The notes under the pieces were generated by a model. It saw only the letters and a list, made by a program, of their open reading frames with translations. It searched no databases and had not been told where the DNA came from. The translations under genes were made by a program, and so were the position numbers. From positions 1-64,000 of the forward strand of contig NZ_JAUHTQ010000003.1 in assembly GCF_030418165.1 (NCBI RefSeq): DNA of 64,000 nt, read 5' to 3'. Below are positions 28,188 to 36,656 of the stretch, piece by piece; within the stretch, counting starts at the first letter, position 1, and each line of letters begins with the position of its first letter. Origin of the DNA: Ureibacillus aquaedulcis (GTDB lineage Bacteria > Bacillota > Bacilli > Bacillales_A > Planococcaceae).

Positions 28188-28205
28188 TGAAATTCCTCCT
28201 TAAGA

Positions 28206-28568
28206 TTAATCGTTTTTCTTCAAATCAGATTTAAACTTTTCCATTTCACCATAAAGCGTTTCAAAAACTTCTTTCCAACTGCCTTGTTCATAGTTTGTTA
28301 GAGCCAAGTTTTCAGCAAAATGATAGTTTCCTTTGTGATGAGGAACAGCTTGATAAATACTTTGTTCATAGGAACTGTGGAATACTTTTTCCCCAGAATC
28401 AATTTTTCTACTAAATTCACTGAAAACATCAACTATGGCTTGATATTCATCTCGTGTAACATCAGATTCAAATAACAATCGAGATTTCTCGCTATTTTCA
28501 AACAATAATTCTTGTCGAAACTCAATGAAATCTAATCGTTCTTCTAAAGTCATTTCTCTTGTAGTCAT
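28206..28568 (-). CDS. Hypothetical protein, 120 aa
   Basis: A charged, mostly helical soluble protein; the first 60 residues (MTLEERLDFIEFRQELLFEN onward) look like two amphipathic helices, followed by YQAIVDVFSEFSRK and a Lys/Asp-rich end. The ATG at 28568 has GGAGGTG upstream; an earlier in-frame ATG at 28610 has no ribosome site. No family recognised. Same operon direction as its neighbours. Confidence 0.65.
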   Translation of the reverse strand: MTTREMTLEERLDFIEFRQELLFENSEKSRLLFESDVTRDEYQAIVDVFSEFSRKIDSGEKVFHSSYEQSIYQAVPHHKGNYHFAENLALTNYEQGSWKEVFETLYGEMEKFKSDLKKND

Positions 28569-28689
28569 AATTTCACCTCCAAATATACCTATTTCGACAT
28601 TAGCATTCAATTATCCTACCAATAATAGACAAATTCATATATAAAAAGAAAACACGCCAGTGACAATTCTAGCGTGTTTGGTGATCCAT

Positions 28690-28875
28690 TCAATTTTCAT
28701 GAGCTTTCTCAACATACTCATGCCCAGTCAACTTAGCAATATCTCGCTCCAATTGTTCGGAGTCCTCGAAAAAATATACTTGTAGTTTTCGATTGTTCTT
28801 ATTGCGTTCTGTGTGGTGAAGGTCGTGACCAAGCCGAACTAATTCTATCATTAACTGCTTCTTGTAAACTCGCAT
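28690..28875 (-). CDS. Hypothetical protein, 61 aa
   Basis: A small basic-then-acidic soluble protein beginning MRVYKKQLMIELVRLGHDLH. It has a strong ribosome site (GGAGGTG). It is the first gene downstream of the array of three 28-bp-spaced dyads at 29073-29146, which makes it the gene most directly exposed to whatever binds there. No family recognised. Confidence 0.6.
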   Translation of the reverse strand: MRVYKKQLMIELVRLGHDLHHTERNKNNRKLQVYFFEDSEQLERDIAKLTGHEYVEKAHEN

Positions 28876-29072
28876 GATTGCACCTCCAATTAATTGCGAA
28901 TTTTTTTCGCATTTGACTCTTAATATTGTTAATAGTGTAGATGATGGAGCAACCTACATTAATGAAATCGAAATTTTATAAAGTTATCGACAGCAACGAT
29001 AACTTGAGTAGGGTCGTATTGGTGTTACGAACCTCGAAAGCTGGTATCAACAGTATTGGTATCAGGTCTCAT

Positions 29073-29146
29073 ATCGTTTGAAACGATTTAAGATTTCAAC
29101 ATCATTTGAAATGATGTAAGTTTCCAAGGTCATTTGCAATGACCTT
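29073..29146. repeat. Three palindromes spaced exactly 28 bp
   Basis: ATCGTTTGAAACGAT (29073-29087), ACATCATTTGAAATGATGT (29099-29117) and AAGGTCATT-TGC-AATGACCTT (29126-29146) have centres at 29080, 29108 and 29136. The arms differ between copies but each copy keeps its own complementarity. It lies in the 270-bp gap between the 69-aa and 61-aa element genes. Confidence 0.75.
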
Positions 29147-29355
29147 CAATCTTCACATTTTAAGGTCCGCTCAAAGGACTTTGCTCTTATTTCTGCTAAT
29201 TCACGATTCCTCTCAGCAATCCGTTCTTGAAATGGGTCTTCAGTTGCTTTATCCAGTGAATAAACAAATCCCACGCCAATCCCAACTAGTAGGGCAATTA
29301 CTCCTATACCTAGTAACCATGTTACAAGGTAATCATTCCTCAGTATCTTCTTCAT
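29146..29355 (-). CDS. Small membrane protein, 69 aa
   Basis: A single membrane helix (YLVTWLLGIGVIALLVGIGV, about residues 9-30) followed by a charged helical tail (QERIAERNRELAEIRAKSFE). The ATG at 29355 starts inside the end of the upstream gene; the longer frame from 29448 lacks a ribosome site. The positive charges before the helix place the tail outside. No family recognised. It forms a pair of membrane proteins with the 190-aa upstream gene. Confidence 0.55.
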   Translation of the reverse strand: MKKILRNDYLVTWLLGIGVIALLVGIGVGFVYSLDKATEDPFQERIAERNRELAEIRAKSFERTLKCED

Positions 29356-29905
29356 TTGCTTCAACTTCTTTAGGTTTCTTATTCTTAAAATGAAGTTCGA
29401 TGTACTGAGCTTCCTCGACTGGTGATAACAAGCCTTCGGCTTCTCCAACCTCGCCGTCTAAAATTCCCCAGATTTTGTTGTGTTCAACGTGAGCTTGAGA
29501 AAAATCACCTTGAGACCAATTCGTTAAAATTTCAACATAAACTTCTCCATGTTGATACGTAGCTACGTTCAACTTAGAAACTTCAAGCAGACGTTCAACT
29601 CGTTCTTGTGTTAGCTGATATACGCCTCGTTTATATTTTGCTCGCACTTTTTGATGAGATAAAGAGTGTATGATTGCTTGCATATGGCTTTCTGGCAAGT
29701 CATTGGGGAATCGTTCCAACAAGTCAATTTGTTCATCTTCGGGCATATCAGTTTCTGCTGTATTAAATTCCTCCTCGATATGTTCTTGAGCTTTCTGTAG
29801 CTCTTGTTTTGAAGGTTGATTTAGAAATTGACCTAAGAAATAAACACCCACGAATATAGCTATAACTCCTATGGTGATTGTGGTTATAATCAATGTCTTT
29901 TTCAT
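29333..29905 (-). CDS. Membrane-anchored protein, possibly DUF6241
   Basis: A 190-residue protein with an N-terminal membrane helix (residues 5-27, IITTITIGVIAIFVGVYFLG) and a soluble domain outside. The block MQAIIHSLSHQKVRAKYKRG followed by ILTNWSQGDFSQAHVEHNKI resembles the DUF6241 family of Bacillales as I remember it; a profile search would settle this. The C-terminus is strongly acidic. It overlaps both neighbours by a few bases, so it is part of the same transcript. A surface-facing domain in a satellite could alter phage adsorption or sense the envelope, but that is speculation. Confidence 0.6.
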   Translation of the reverse strand: MKKTLIITTITIGVIAIFVGVYFLGQFLNQPSKQELQKAQEHIEEEFNTAETDMPEDEQIDLLERFPNDLPESHMQAIIHSLSHQKVRAKYKRGVYQLTQERVERLLEVSKLNVATYQHGEVYVEILTNWSQGDFSQAHVEHNKIWGILDGEVGEAEGLLSPVEEAQYIELHFKNKKPKEVEANEEDTEE

Positions 29906-30126
29906 CTGATGTACTCCCGAAGTAAACGTGCAAATGACGGCTCAAAAGGTGCAATTTCTTTCGCTATGCTTTCTAATCGCATATTTATAAAGGTCTCGTG
30001 TGGCACGAGGTCTTCATCTTCATTAAATTTCTCCAATTCACTCGCTATTGTTTCCAGTGCTTTTGTTATTCTTGGCACGTAATTCTCGTAGTATCTACGA
30101 CCATTTACTGTTTCGTGAAATTCCAT
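29902..30126 (-). CDS. Hypothetical protein, 74 aa
   Basis: A small helical soluble protein beginning MEFHETVNGRRYYENYVPRI and ending SFARLLREYIR; no cysteine or membrane segment. Its stop overlaps the next start (ATGA). No family recognised. It belongs to the leftward operon of the element. Confidence 0.6.
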   Translation of the reverse strand: MEFHETVNGRRYYENYVPRITKALETIASELEKFNEDEDLVPHETFINMRLESIAKEIAPFEPSFARLLREYIR

Positions 30127-30227
30127 GTAATCATCTCCCCATTTTTGGTATCCATTACCAATTGTAAGATAAATTCAAACAGCGCTACAAGTTCAAATAA
30201 AAAAAGACCGAAGAATGATTCTCCAGT

Positions 30228-30524
30228 CTAAACTGCTCCGTAATGATCTTGGTCAATATCGTAAGAAACAAATGGTTTATTCAACAGCCTACTAAATGTA
30301 GAAATTGCTTTCTTAGGTTTATATCCTTCCGATATTAGAAGTGCATTAAGTTCGATTAAACATTCATCTAACGTGAATTTCTCATGAAAGCACGATTTCA
30401 TAAAGCTGAATTGATGAACGAACTTCTGCATGATATACGTTTCCACTTGTTTTGGTGATTGATGTTTAAGGACTTGTTTCTCACGTTTGGTTAATTCGAA
30501 ATCAATCAATTCTAATTTGCTCAT
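30228..30524 (-). CDS. Hypothetical protein, 98 aa
   Basis: A soluble helical protein with LTKREKQVLKHQSPKQVETY near the start, which is reminiscent of a sigma-70 region 4-like or HTH segment, followed by SFMKSCFHEKFTLDECLIEL. The ATG at 30524 (AAAGGAG upstream) is preferred to an unsupported upstream codon. It overlaps the end of the HNH gene by 23 nt. If the HTH reading is right it would be the best candidate for an element regulator, but the similarity is weak. Confidence 0.6.
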   Translation of the reverse strand: MSKLELIDFELTKREKQVLKHQSPKQVETYIMQKFVHQFSFMKSCFHEKFTLDECLIELNALLISEGYKPKKAISTFSRLLNKPFVSYDIDQDHYGAV

Positions 30525-31284
30525 AAGTTGGTTTCTCCTTTGAATGATTGTCATTGAGCACACCGATTTTATTTTTAAAACGTGAAACTTCATGTTCATT
30601 GATGTTAGTTGACCATTTGTCTTTAGTTCGTTGAATCAATGGACTTTGATTATAATTTATCATTTCAGCTGTTTGTACTGAATTGTCAACCATTTGACCA
30701 TCAACCACATAAGCAAATTCGGTCATACGCTTAAAACAATTAAAACAAATATTTAAAACTTCATCTTCAGATAATTGGTCGTAACATGCTTGTTTCATTA
30801 CAATTACGTTCCCAATGATTTGAACATCATCATTAAAATGAATATTCCTACCGTTATAGCTCGACAAAGCTTTACTAATGAGGTCATAACGTGCAATTTC
30901 TATTCCGTTGCTGTCTAAGACAATTGCTGGTGTATAGCCACTAGTTGCCAGTCCCATTTCATGAGCATGATGGACATTTTCTTTTCTAGTATTCCACTCG
31001 AGATTTTCAACACGATTATTTTCCTTGTTACCGTCAATGTGATTGATTTCTGATTTATTCTCAGGATTCGGTATAAAGGCTTGTCCTACAAGTCGATGAA
31101 TAAGAAATTCCTTTTTTACATTTCCTCCGATATGAACCCTCAAATATCCACCTTTATTTTTATTTGGCTTCATAAGATATTCATTACCCTTAACTTTATC
31201 CACGCTTTTAACATTTCCTTTAGTTGAAACGAAGTAAATTTTTTTGTCCGTTTCCTCAAACTGCTTCCAAATTTCTTTTTCCAT
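30502..31284 (-). CDS. HNH endonuclease with NUMOD4-like N-terminus
   Basis: A 260-residue protein with an N-terminal NUMOD4-like segment (about 1-60, EEFLIHRLVGQAF-like context) and an HNH_3 domain around NHIDGNKENNRVENLEW (His82 and the trailing Asn/His near 90-105). Such proteins are usually free-standing homing endonucleases of phages. The C-terminal 130 residues, containing a Cys pair (CFNC), are not typical and may be an extra DNA-recognition or cargo domain. It stands between the helicase and the small-gene block. HNH proteins adjacent to terminase also assist packaging, but here it is transcribed away from the packaging genes. Confidence 0.75.
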   Translation of the reverse strand: MEKEIWKQFEETDKKIYFVSTKGNVKSVDKVKGNEYLMKPNKNKGGYLRVHIGGNVKKEFLIHRLVGQAFIPNPENKSEINHIDGNKENNRVENLEWNTRKENVHHAHEMGLATSGYTPAIVLDSNGIEIARYDLISKALSSYNGRNIHFNDDVQIIGNVIVMKQACYDQLSEDEVLNICFNCFKRMTEFAYVVDGQMVDNSVQTAEMINYNQSPLIQRTKDKWSTNINEHEVSRFKNKIGVLNDNHSKEKPTYEQIRID

Positions 31285-31423
31285 TTTTCTTCCTCCGATA
31301 TGTTCGTTTTGTTGTTACACAGACATTGTATTGCGTTTATTTGCAATGTAAGGAAGAACTCAGGATCTTGTTAAAAAAATTGTGTTTCTTCCTATTAAAA
31401 AAACCTCCCACTCGGTAGGAGGA

Positions 31424-32755
31424 TTAAATCTTATATTCAGACCAATCTTTTAATGCGTTTCTCATTCGTTCCGAAGGTATGTAACAATCCATTGGTTTTC
31501 CCTCACGTATGCACCCTCGGAACAGATATTGAATTAAATCTGATACAGCCATTAAATCTTGATTCACTTCTACTCCACGAGATAAGAAAAATTTCTTGTC
31601 ATTGGGATTCATGAAACGATTGTAGACAAATGCTGTCGCCGTTCGATTTGCATAAGCATTGGTTGCTCGTGCATTGAATGGCAAGAAATTGTCGTTTTCA
31701 CGATTGCCCCTACGATTGAATTTACATTTCTTATTCGACAGCTCATTAGCTTTACTTGATAGCGTTGTCCAAAATAAGTCCTTAGTTGTTTGTTTGCTAA
31801 CATTCGTAAAGTAGTTTAATAAATTCTTGTTCATTTGAGCTATATCTGTAGAAGGTGCTTTATCGAACCAACGACTTGATAACTGAAACTTCTTAATTTT
31901 TTCGTATTCTGTAGGAGATAAATTATCAATGTCTTTTTCTCGATAATCGAAATTATAATTCATCGGGCCTTCATAAATGTTAAGCAAATTATAAAGTTCC
32001 TTTCGAGGTTCCACAGTTACATCGTAATCAATCAACTCGTATTTGTTTTCCTCATTTAATACCACGCTGTACTTTTCGTAATTTACATCGTGCATATCGT
32101 AGTAGTACTTTTGTTCTTGAGCGTCAAACAAATAAGTCAAAATAAAGATTTCATCGAATACCTCAAAGGCTTTAACATTCATTGTCCAATAGTAGGCAAT
32201 TCCATTTTGAAGGAATAAAGTATCATTTTCTGCCATAATCCTTACATCATGAAATTTGCTGTTATGCTTCTTACCGACTTCGTCACGTAACCAATGAACT
32301 TTACCAAGTTCACCGATTTCAATTGCTCCTATCTCTAGAAGAAGTTCCATATCTTCAAGAACAATATTGTGTAATTGTTCAATGACTTGAGCTGCTTCAT
32401 CCATAATCAATGTATATCCTTCTTGAGCGATTTCATTTAATGCGCTACTGTCTAATCGTTTAAAGATTTCATGAGTAGTAACAATGTTTTTACCTAGTGC
32501 TACAAGCATTTTAAAGTTTTCTAATTTGCTCGTACCATCATTGTAGTTAGGCTGAAAGAAATCTGCTTTAGTTGCTTTGATTACACGCTCAACTTGTTCG
32601 AGATACGGTGTAACATAAATATATTTATTTACCGTAGTTGTGCTGTCTCCAAAGCCTGCTATTTCCGAATCATTTAACATTTGAATTGCCCATGACGTTT
32701 TTCCAGCGCCACAGATTGCATCTACTACGTTTATTGTTTGTTCTTCATCAATCAT
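31424..32755 (-). CDS. SF2-type helicase/ATPase, element replication
   Basis: A 443-residue NTPase with Walker A CGAGKTS (residues 15-21) and Walker B LIMDEAAQ, followed by a motif VI-like LIQYLFRGCIREGKPMDCYI near the C-terminus (Q...RG.IR). This is the DEAD/DEAH-like layout of phage and plasmid helicases. The start at ATG 32755 (GGAGG seven bases upstream; ATG 32758 also possible) removes a 27-residue unsupported extension. It is the first gene of the leftward operon, next to the structured 450-bp gap, which could be an origin. No primase domain is visible, so it would need a host primase. Confidence 0.7.
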   Translation of the reverse strand: MIDEEQTINVVDAICGAGKTSWAIQMLNDSEIAGFGDSTTTVNKYIYVTPYLEQVERVIKATKADFFQPNYNDGTSKLENFKMLVALGKNIVTTHEIFKRLDSSALNEIAQEGYTLIMDEAAQVIEQLHNIVLEDMELLLEIGAIEIGELGKVHWLRDEVGKKHNSKFHDVRIMAENDTLFLQNGIAYYWTMNVKAFEVFDEIFILTYLFDAQEQKYYYDMHDVNYEKYSVVLNEENKYELIDYDVTVEPRKELYNLLNIYEGPMNYNFDYREKDIDNLSPTEYEKIKKFQLSSRWFDKAPSTDIAQMNKNLLNYFTNVSKQTTKDLFWTTLSSKANELSNKKCKFNRRGNRENDNFLPFNARATNAYANRTATAFVYNRFMNPNDKKFFLSRGVEVNQDLMAVSDLIQYLFRGCIREGKPMDCYIPSERMRNALKDWSEYKI

Positions 32756-32758
32756 CAT

Positions 32759-33280
32759 AAGACCTCCAATTTGTTCATTTGAAAGTATTATATTGATGAA
32801 ATTTACATCGGTAAGGAATTTAATTGAAAAATACATTTATCCCAAAATCATTAAAAAATGGGATAAATCCAAAGGTGAAACTGCACCACTATTGACCCCA
32901 CAAGTAGGGTGCTTATAAAGCTATAGTAATAATGAAATCATTCCAAAAGACGTTCACAGCTGAAGGCGAACAGCCGAAGCGATTCTCTGAGCCTGCGAGG
33001 AGAATCCAAGAGAACAGCTGTGCTGTGAACGTTTAACGCCGTAGGCATTATAAAGTAATTTATATTAAGCTACTTTACAACTCTCTGGACGTTGCTCAGA
33101 GAGTTCCCTCAGTCTCGCATACGCTCGTCTTCGTGTGTGTGCTATTTTTGTTGTTTGTGATGTTATTGATCCACAACAAATTCTATTAAGTTTGCTTTAG
33201 ATAGTTACTTTTTGTGTTAATACGTATGTATATATTAGTTACTACTTTAGACTATCAAATCAAATCAATTGGAGGACACA
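32759..33280. other. Divergent control region with nested hairpins
   Basis: The region between the leftward helicase and the rightward late genes holds no gene. It contains a long inverted repeat (ACGTTCACAG 32950-32959 / CTGTGAACGT 33023-33032) enclosing a second hairpin (GATTCTC 32981 / GAGAATC 33000), and a third perfect 9-bp hairpin AACTCTCTG / CAGAGAGTT (33079-33105). TAGTTACT occurs twice (about 33199 and 33236). Candidates are the replication origin, an operator region or a structured RNA. Confidence 0.6.
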
Positions 33281-33637
33281 ATGAACTTTGAACTAATCGA
33301 CCAAGCATATAACATAGCTAACTTTGATAACCAAGCTACAGAACTAACATATGTGTTAAGTAGGCTATCGAATAATAAAGGCTATATAAAGAAGAACAAT
33401 GATGAAGATTTAGCTATACTCAATGGTTATAAATTAGCATTAGAACTAATCCAACAGTATCCAGAGCTTATACGACCAACACTGAATGGCACAATGGTTA
33501 CAGTTAAAAGGAAGTATCAACAGCTTACTAGATTTAGTCGTAACTATAGTGAAGTTAGTGCAGTTAGTTTAGCAATGAATCATCTACAAACAATGATTAA
33601 ACGTAGGAAGATTATAAATCAAGTGGAGCTTACTTAA
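33281..33637 (+). CDS. Hypothetical protein, 118 aa, first late gene
   Basis: A helical soluble protein beginning MNFELIDQAYNIANFDNQAT with a central KLALELIQQYPEL and a basic C-terminal part (TVKRKYQQLTRFSRNYSEVS, IKRRKIINQ). The length and place, before the terminase genes, resemble ArpU/late-transcription regulators of Gram-positive phages, but no motif confirms this. The ATG at 33281 has TTGGAGG upstream; a codon at 33269 is unsupported. Confidence 0.6.
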   Translation: MNFELIDQAYNIANFDNQATELTYVLSRLSNNKGYIKKNNDEDLAILNGYKLALELIQQYPELIRPTLNGTMVTVKRKYQQLTRFSRNYSEVSAVSLAMNHLQTMIKRRKIINQVELT

Positions 33638-33787
33638 CGGTAGGCTCTTTTGTTATTTAAATAGGAATTTACATAGGCATTTTTTATTTGCTAGGGGATT
33701 CGGAGGACTAAGGGGCAGTTAAATTTTTCCCAATGAAATTCCCTTAATTTTGTCAGACCAATACCCTTACACGAAGGAGGAAAACAC

Positions 33788-34276
33788 ATGGCTAATACTG
33801 CAATATCTGTTAAAAATTCTAAGAAAAATCTAACGAAACAAGAAGAAGCAGCTCGTAAAGTTGCCGAGGAAATGGTCATTCAAAAACCTGCTAAACCACC
33901 ACAGCCATTTTACAAGTTGGACAAATTGGAACTAAAGATTTTTAAGAAAATCAGAAGCTACAACGAATACTTTTCTGATGGCGATTCACTCCCATTAACT
34001 GAACTTGCAAGAGCTTTTGTTAAACGTGAAGCAATCGAAGAAACATTTAATCAATACACTCCTCTAGATGCTGAATATAAGGAGTTTATGAAAGCTCACA
34101 AATATTGGACTGACCAAATTCAGCTCAACATGAAACTGCTAAAGATTACAATTGGTGACCGTTATTCTATGGCTTACGAAATGTCGAAAACTATTCAATC
34201 TAACATGGTAGTCGATGAAAACGAAGCTGTAGTTGAAGAAACAAACCCAGTACTCAAACTGATAGACAAATACTAA
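33788..34276 (+). CDS. Terminase small subunit (P27-like)
   Basis: A 162-residue protein with a disordered basic N-terminus, then KLDKLELKIFKKIRSYNEYF and LARAFVKREAIEETFNQYTP, the arrangement of P27-family small terminase subunits that recognise the packaging site. It has GAAGGAGG before the ATG and lies 17 bp upstream of the large subunit. The 150-bp G-rich gap before it is the expected place of a cos site. The assignment comes from position and family-like composition. Confidence 0.75.
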   Translation: MANTAISVKNSKKNLTKQEEAARKVAEEMVIQKPAKPPQPFYKLDKLELKIFKKIRSYNEYFSDGDSLPLTELARAFVKREAIEETFNQYTPLDAEYKEFMKAHKYWTDQIQLNMKLLKITIGDRYSMAYEMSKTIQSNMVVDENEAVVEETNPVLKLIDKY

Positions 34277-34293
34277 AAAAGGAGAAAGCAACT

Positions 34294-36066
34294 ATGGAAA
34301 ATCATAAGCCCAAGGCATATATTTATGCTGAAAAAGTGATAAATAAAGAAATTCAAGCACCTCTACAAGTACGCAAAGCTTGTGAAAACTTCATTGAAGA
34401 ATTTGACGTAAAGCAACATCAAGACAACTTTAGATTTAAATGGAGTTACGAAATGGAACAGGATCTTGACGAAATTTTAAAGTTAATTAATTTTGCTGAA
34501 GGATTGAAACAAGGTGAATGTGTATTTGACCATCTACTACTATGGCAGTTTTTCGCACTGCAGAACATATTTGTATGGGTAGAAAAAGAAAATGAGGCTA
34601 ATCGGAGAATCCAACGAGCTGTGTTATGTATTGCCAAGAAATCTGGTAAAACATTCATTTGTTCACTGGTGAACCTGATTAGCTTTTTTTTATCGCCATC
34701 AAATGCTAACTTTTTCTGTGCTTCCAACACTGGACAACAAGCGAAACTGCTTGTAGAACAATTAGGAAAAATTATCAAAGCTTCACCAAAACTACTCCCT
34801 CACTTCACTGTTATGGAGCGTTACATACGATTTGAGCCGAAGAACATCAAATTGGAGTATATGAACGGAGATGCAAATACAGCTCATGGTCGTATTATCA
34901 CAGTTGGAGTACTCGATGAAGTTGGAGCAGATAATGAATCTGAAAAAATGAACGAAGCTATCGAAAGTTCGCAATATAACGTAAGGAATAAGTTATCTCT
35001 AAGGATTTCTACAGCTTACCCAATCGTAAACGGAGTAAATTATTTTAAAAGCGTCTGTGATGATGTTTACCGAAATACTTTTGGAGAAATCGACAATGAG
35101 CGTCTTTTTGGCTTACTTTACTATATTGACAATCCGAACAGCAAAGAAATTGTTGATGGAAAAGAGATAGAAAGATGGGAGAATCCTAATCACTGGTGCG
35201 AGAGCTGTCCGTTGCTTGCGGAGTTTCCATCTGAACTTGAAGGTCTAATCAATGATTACAAAACTAAAAAAGGAACGAACGCTGAGTTCGATTTCAAAGT
35301 ATTGAACCTTAACTTGTGGCTATCAGAAAACTACACTAATGAAAACATGTTCACTAATGAATTTGATTTAGAAAAAGGTCGCTGTGAAGATATTCAAGAC
35401 CTTGAGTGGTGGCGAGGTAAAAAACAAGTATTCTTTGGTGTCGATATGGCTCGTGAAGGTACGGATAATTCAGCTTTATGTATGTTGTGGTATGACCACA
35501 AAGAGAGAATTTACTACAGCAAACATTGGGTATTCTATCCGACTGCTTTAGGAGCAGAAAAACATAAAAACGAAGGGTTAAACTACCCTATTTACGCTAA
35601 ACAAGGGTATGCCATTCCTTGTGGTAACAAATCCATTGATTATGATTTCATTGAAGATTTCATTGTGGATCTTGTAACTGACTATCAATTAGAAGTGGCT
35701 TCAATTGCATTTGACCGAACATTTGCTACGGAAATGATGGACAATTTAGCTGAACGAGTTTATCAAGAAGCTCCTTCTGTCGATGTACCTCAAGGACCTC
35801 GTGTTCTAGGAGCAACAGTAGTAGACATTCAACGTGCTATCCTTGATGGTCGTTTTAAATATGCACCTAATCCCTTAATGCGAGCTGCATTTTTAAACGG
35901 TGTAGTTTTCATGCGTGGTGGCAGACCATGGGTCGATAAAACGGATAAGCTACGAACGAAAATTGATTCCCTTGTGGCTACAATTAATGCTGTTAAATTA
36001 GCAATGATGTTCCGAGAAGAAAATAGATTCTATGATGAAGATTTTTCTCATGTGGTTGAACTATAA
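34294..36066 (+). CDS. Terminase large subunit
   Basis: A 590-residue DNA-packaging motor. The N-terminal ATPase has Walker A AKKSGKT (114-120) and Walker B GVLDEVGAD (Asp208-Glu209). The C-terminal RNase H-like nuclease starts at FFGVDMAREGTDNSALCML (Asp384, Asp391) and has a second acidic site in IAFDRTFATEMMD. The length and motif order fit the HK97/phiSLT-type terminases of cos phages. AAAGGAG precedes the start. It encodes its own packaging specificity together with TerS, so the element does not need the terminase of a helper phage. Confidence 0.93.
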   Translation: MENHKPKAYIYAEKVINKEIQAPLQVRKACENFIEEFDVKQHQDNFRFKWSYEMEQDLDEILKLINFAEGLKQGECVFDHLLLWQFFALQNIFVWVEKENEANRRIQRAVLCIAKKSGKTFICSLVNLISFFLSPSNANFFCASNTGQQAKLLVEQLGKIIKASPKLLPHFTVMERYIRFEPKNIKLEYMNGDANTAHGRIITVGVLDEVGADNESEKMNEAIESSQYNVRNKLSLRISTAYPIVNGVNYFKSVCDDVYRNTFGEIDNERLFGLLYYIDNPNSKEIVDGKEIERWENPNHWCESCPLLAEFPSELEGLINDYKTKKGTNAEFDFKVLNLNLWLSENYTNENMFTNEFDLEKGRCEDIQDLEWWRGKKQVFFGVDMAREGTDNSALCMLWYDHKERIYYSKHWVFYPTALGAEKHKNEGLNYPIYAKQGYAIPCGNKSIDYDFIEDFIVDLVTDYQLEVASIAFDRTFATEMMDNLAERVYQEAPSVDVPQGPRVLGATVVDIQRAILDGRFKYAPNPLMRAAFLNGVVFMRGGRPWVDKTDKLRTKIDSLVATINAVKLAMMFREENRFYDEDFSHVVEL

Positions 36067-36123
36067 CTAGTTAAAAAAATTGACCAAAAACACTTACTTT
36101 AACGGAAGGAGATTATATATATT

Positions 36124-36324
36124 ATGAGCGAGATTACACTCGACCACGCATTAATCGACATTATTGGCTTAAAACGTTTTTATACGTTATACAAGCGAGT
36201 GTATGTTTATGAGTGCAAACAAGCTGGTCTATCACAAGGCCAGACACTTATTAAAATTAACAATGAATTAACTTCCCAAGGACAAAAAACAATTTCTTTA
36301 TCTTTGGTGAAAAACTTATGGTAA
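36124..36324 (+). CDS. Hypothetical small protein, 66 aa
   Basis: A 66-residue protein starting MSEITLDHALIDIIGLKRFY, with a helical C-terminal half (QGQTLIKINNELTSQGQKTI) that could be a helix-turn-helix. It has GGAAGGAG before the ATG. It lies between TerL and the portal gene, a slot often used by small packaging or portal-associated proteins. No family recognised. Confidence 0.6.
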   Translation: MSEITLDHALIDIIGLKRFYTLYKRVYVYECKQAGLSQGQTLIKINNELTSQGQKTISLSLVKNLW

Positions 36325-36360
36325 TAGACCTACAAAGCCAGTAGGTTTAATTATAAAATT

Positions 36361-36586
36361 TATGGTAACTTCCATTCATTCAATTCCTTTATTGCTCTTT
36401 TTCGGTTTAACTCTTGTCAATGTTCCAGTAAGCATGAATTACCCTCATGCTTGCGATAATGTTGATAATCAACACAATTTAACAACTTTTCTCTTGTTAA
36501 ATTGAATATTTCAGCATTCTTCTGTTGTTTAATTTTTTCAGCACCAATAACGTGGCTTACCTCCCATGTTGTTGGTGTCAATAAAT
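36361..36586 (-). pseudogene. Antisense HNH endonuclease remnant
   Basis: On the minus strand, codons from 36586 read TWEVSHVIGAEKIKQQ, then LNCVDYQHYRKHEG, resembling a HNH core (W-E-V-D-H-I ... C..C/H..KH). A TGA at about 36421 interrupts it, and the same frame goes on with LNRKRAIKELNEWK before a TAA near 36361. The His core has Ser in place of the usual Asp, so it looks decayed. It sits between the terminase and portal genes, opposite to their direction. No start codon is evident. Confidence 0.35.
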
Positions 36587-36656
36587 ATTAAATTTTGAAT
36601 CTCATTCTACTCGAATGGGATTTTTTATTTTCCCAAAGAAAGGATTGAAAGCTCAA

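Noticed and set aside
29073-29146. Short CRISPR or remnant of one
   Set aside because: Only three copies, each a self-complementary variant with differing arms; there is no constant repeat plus variable spacer.
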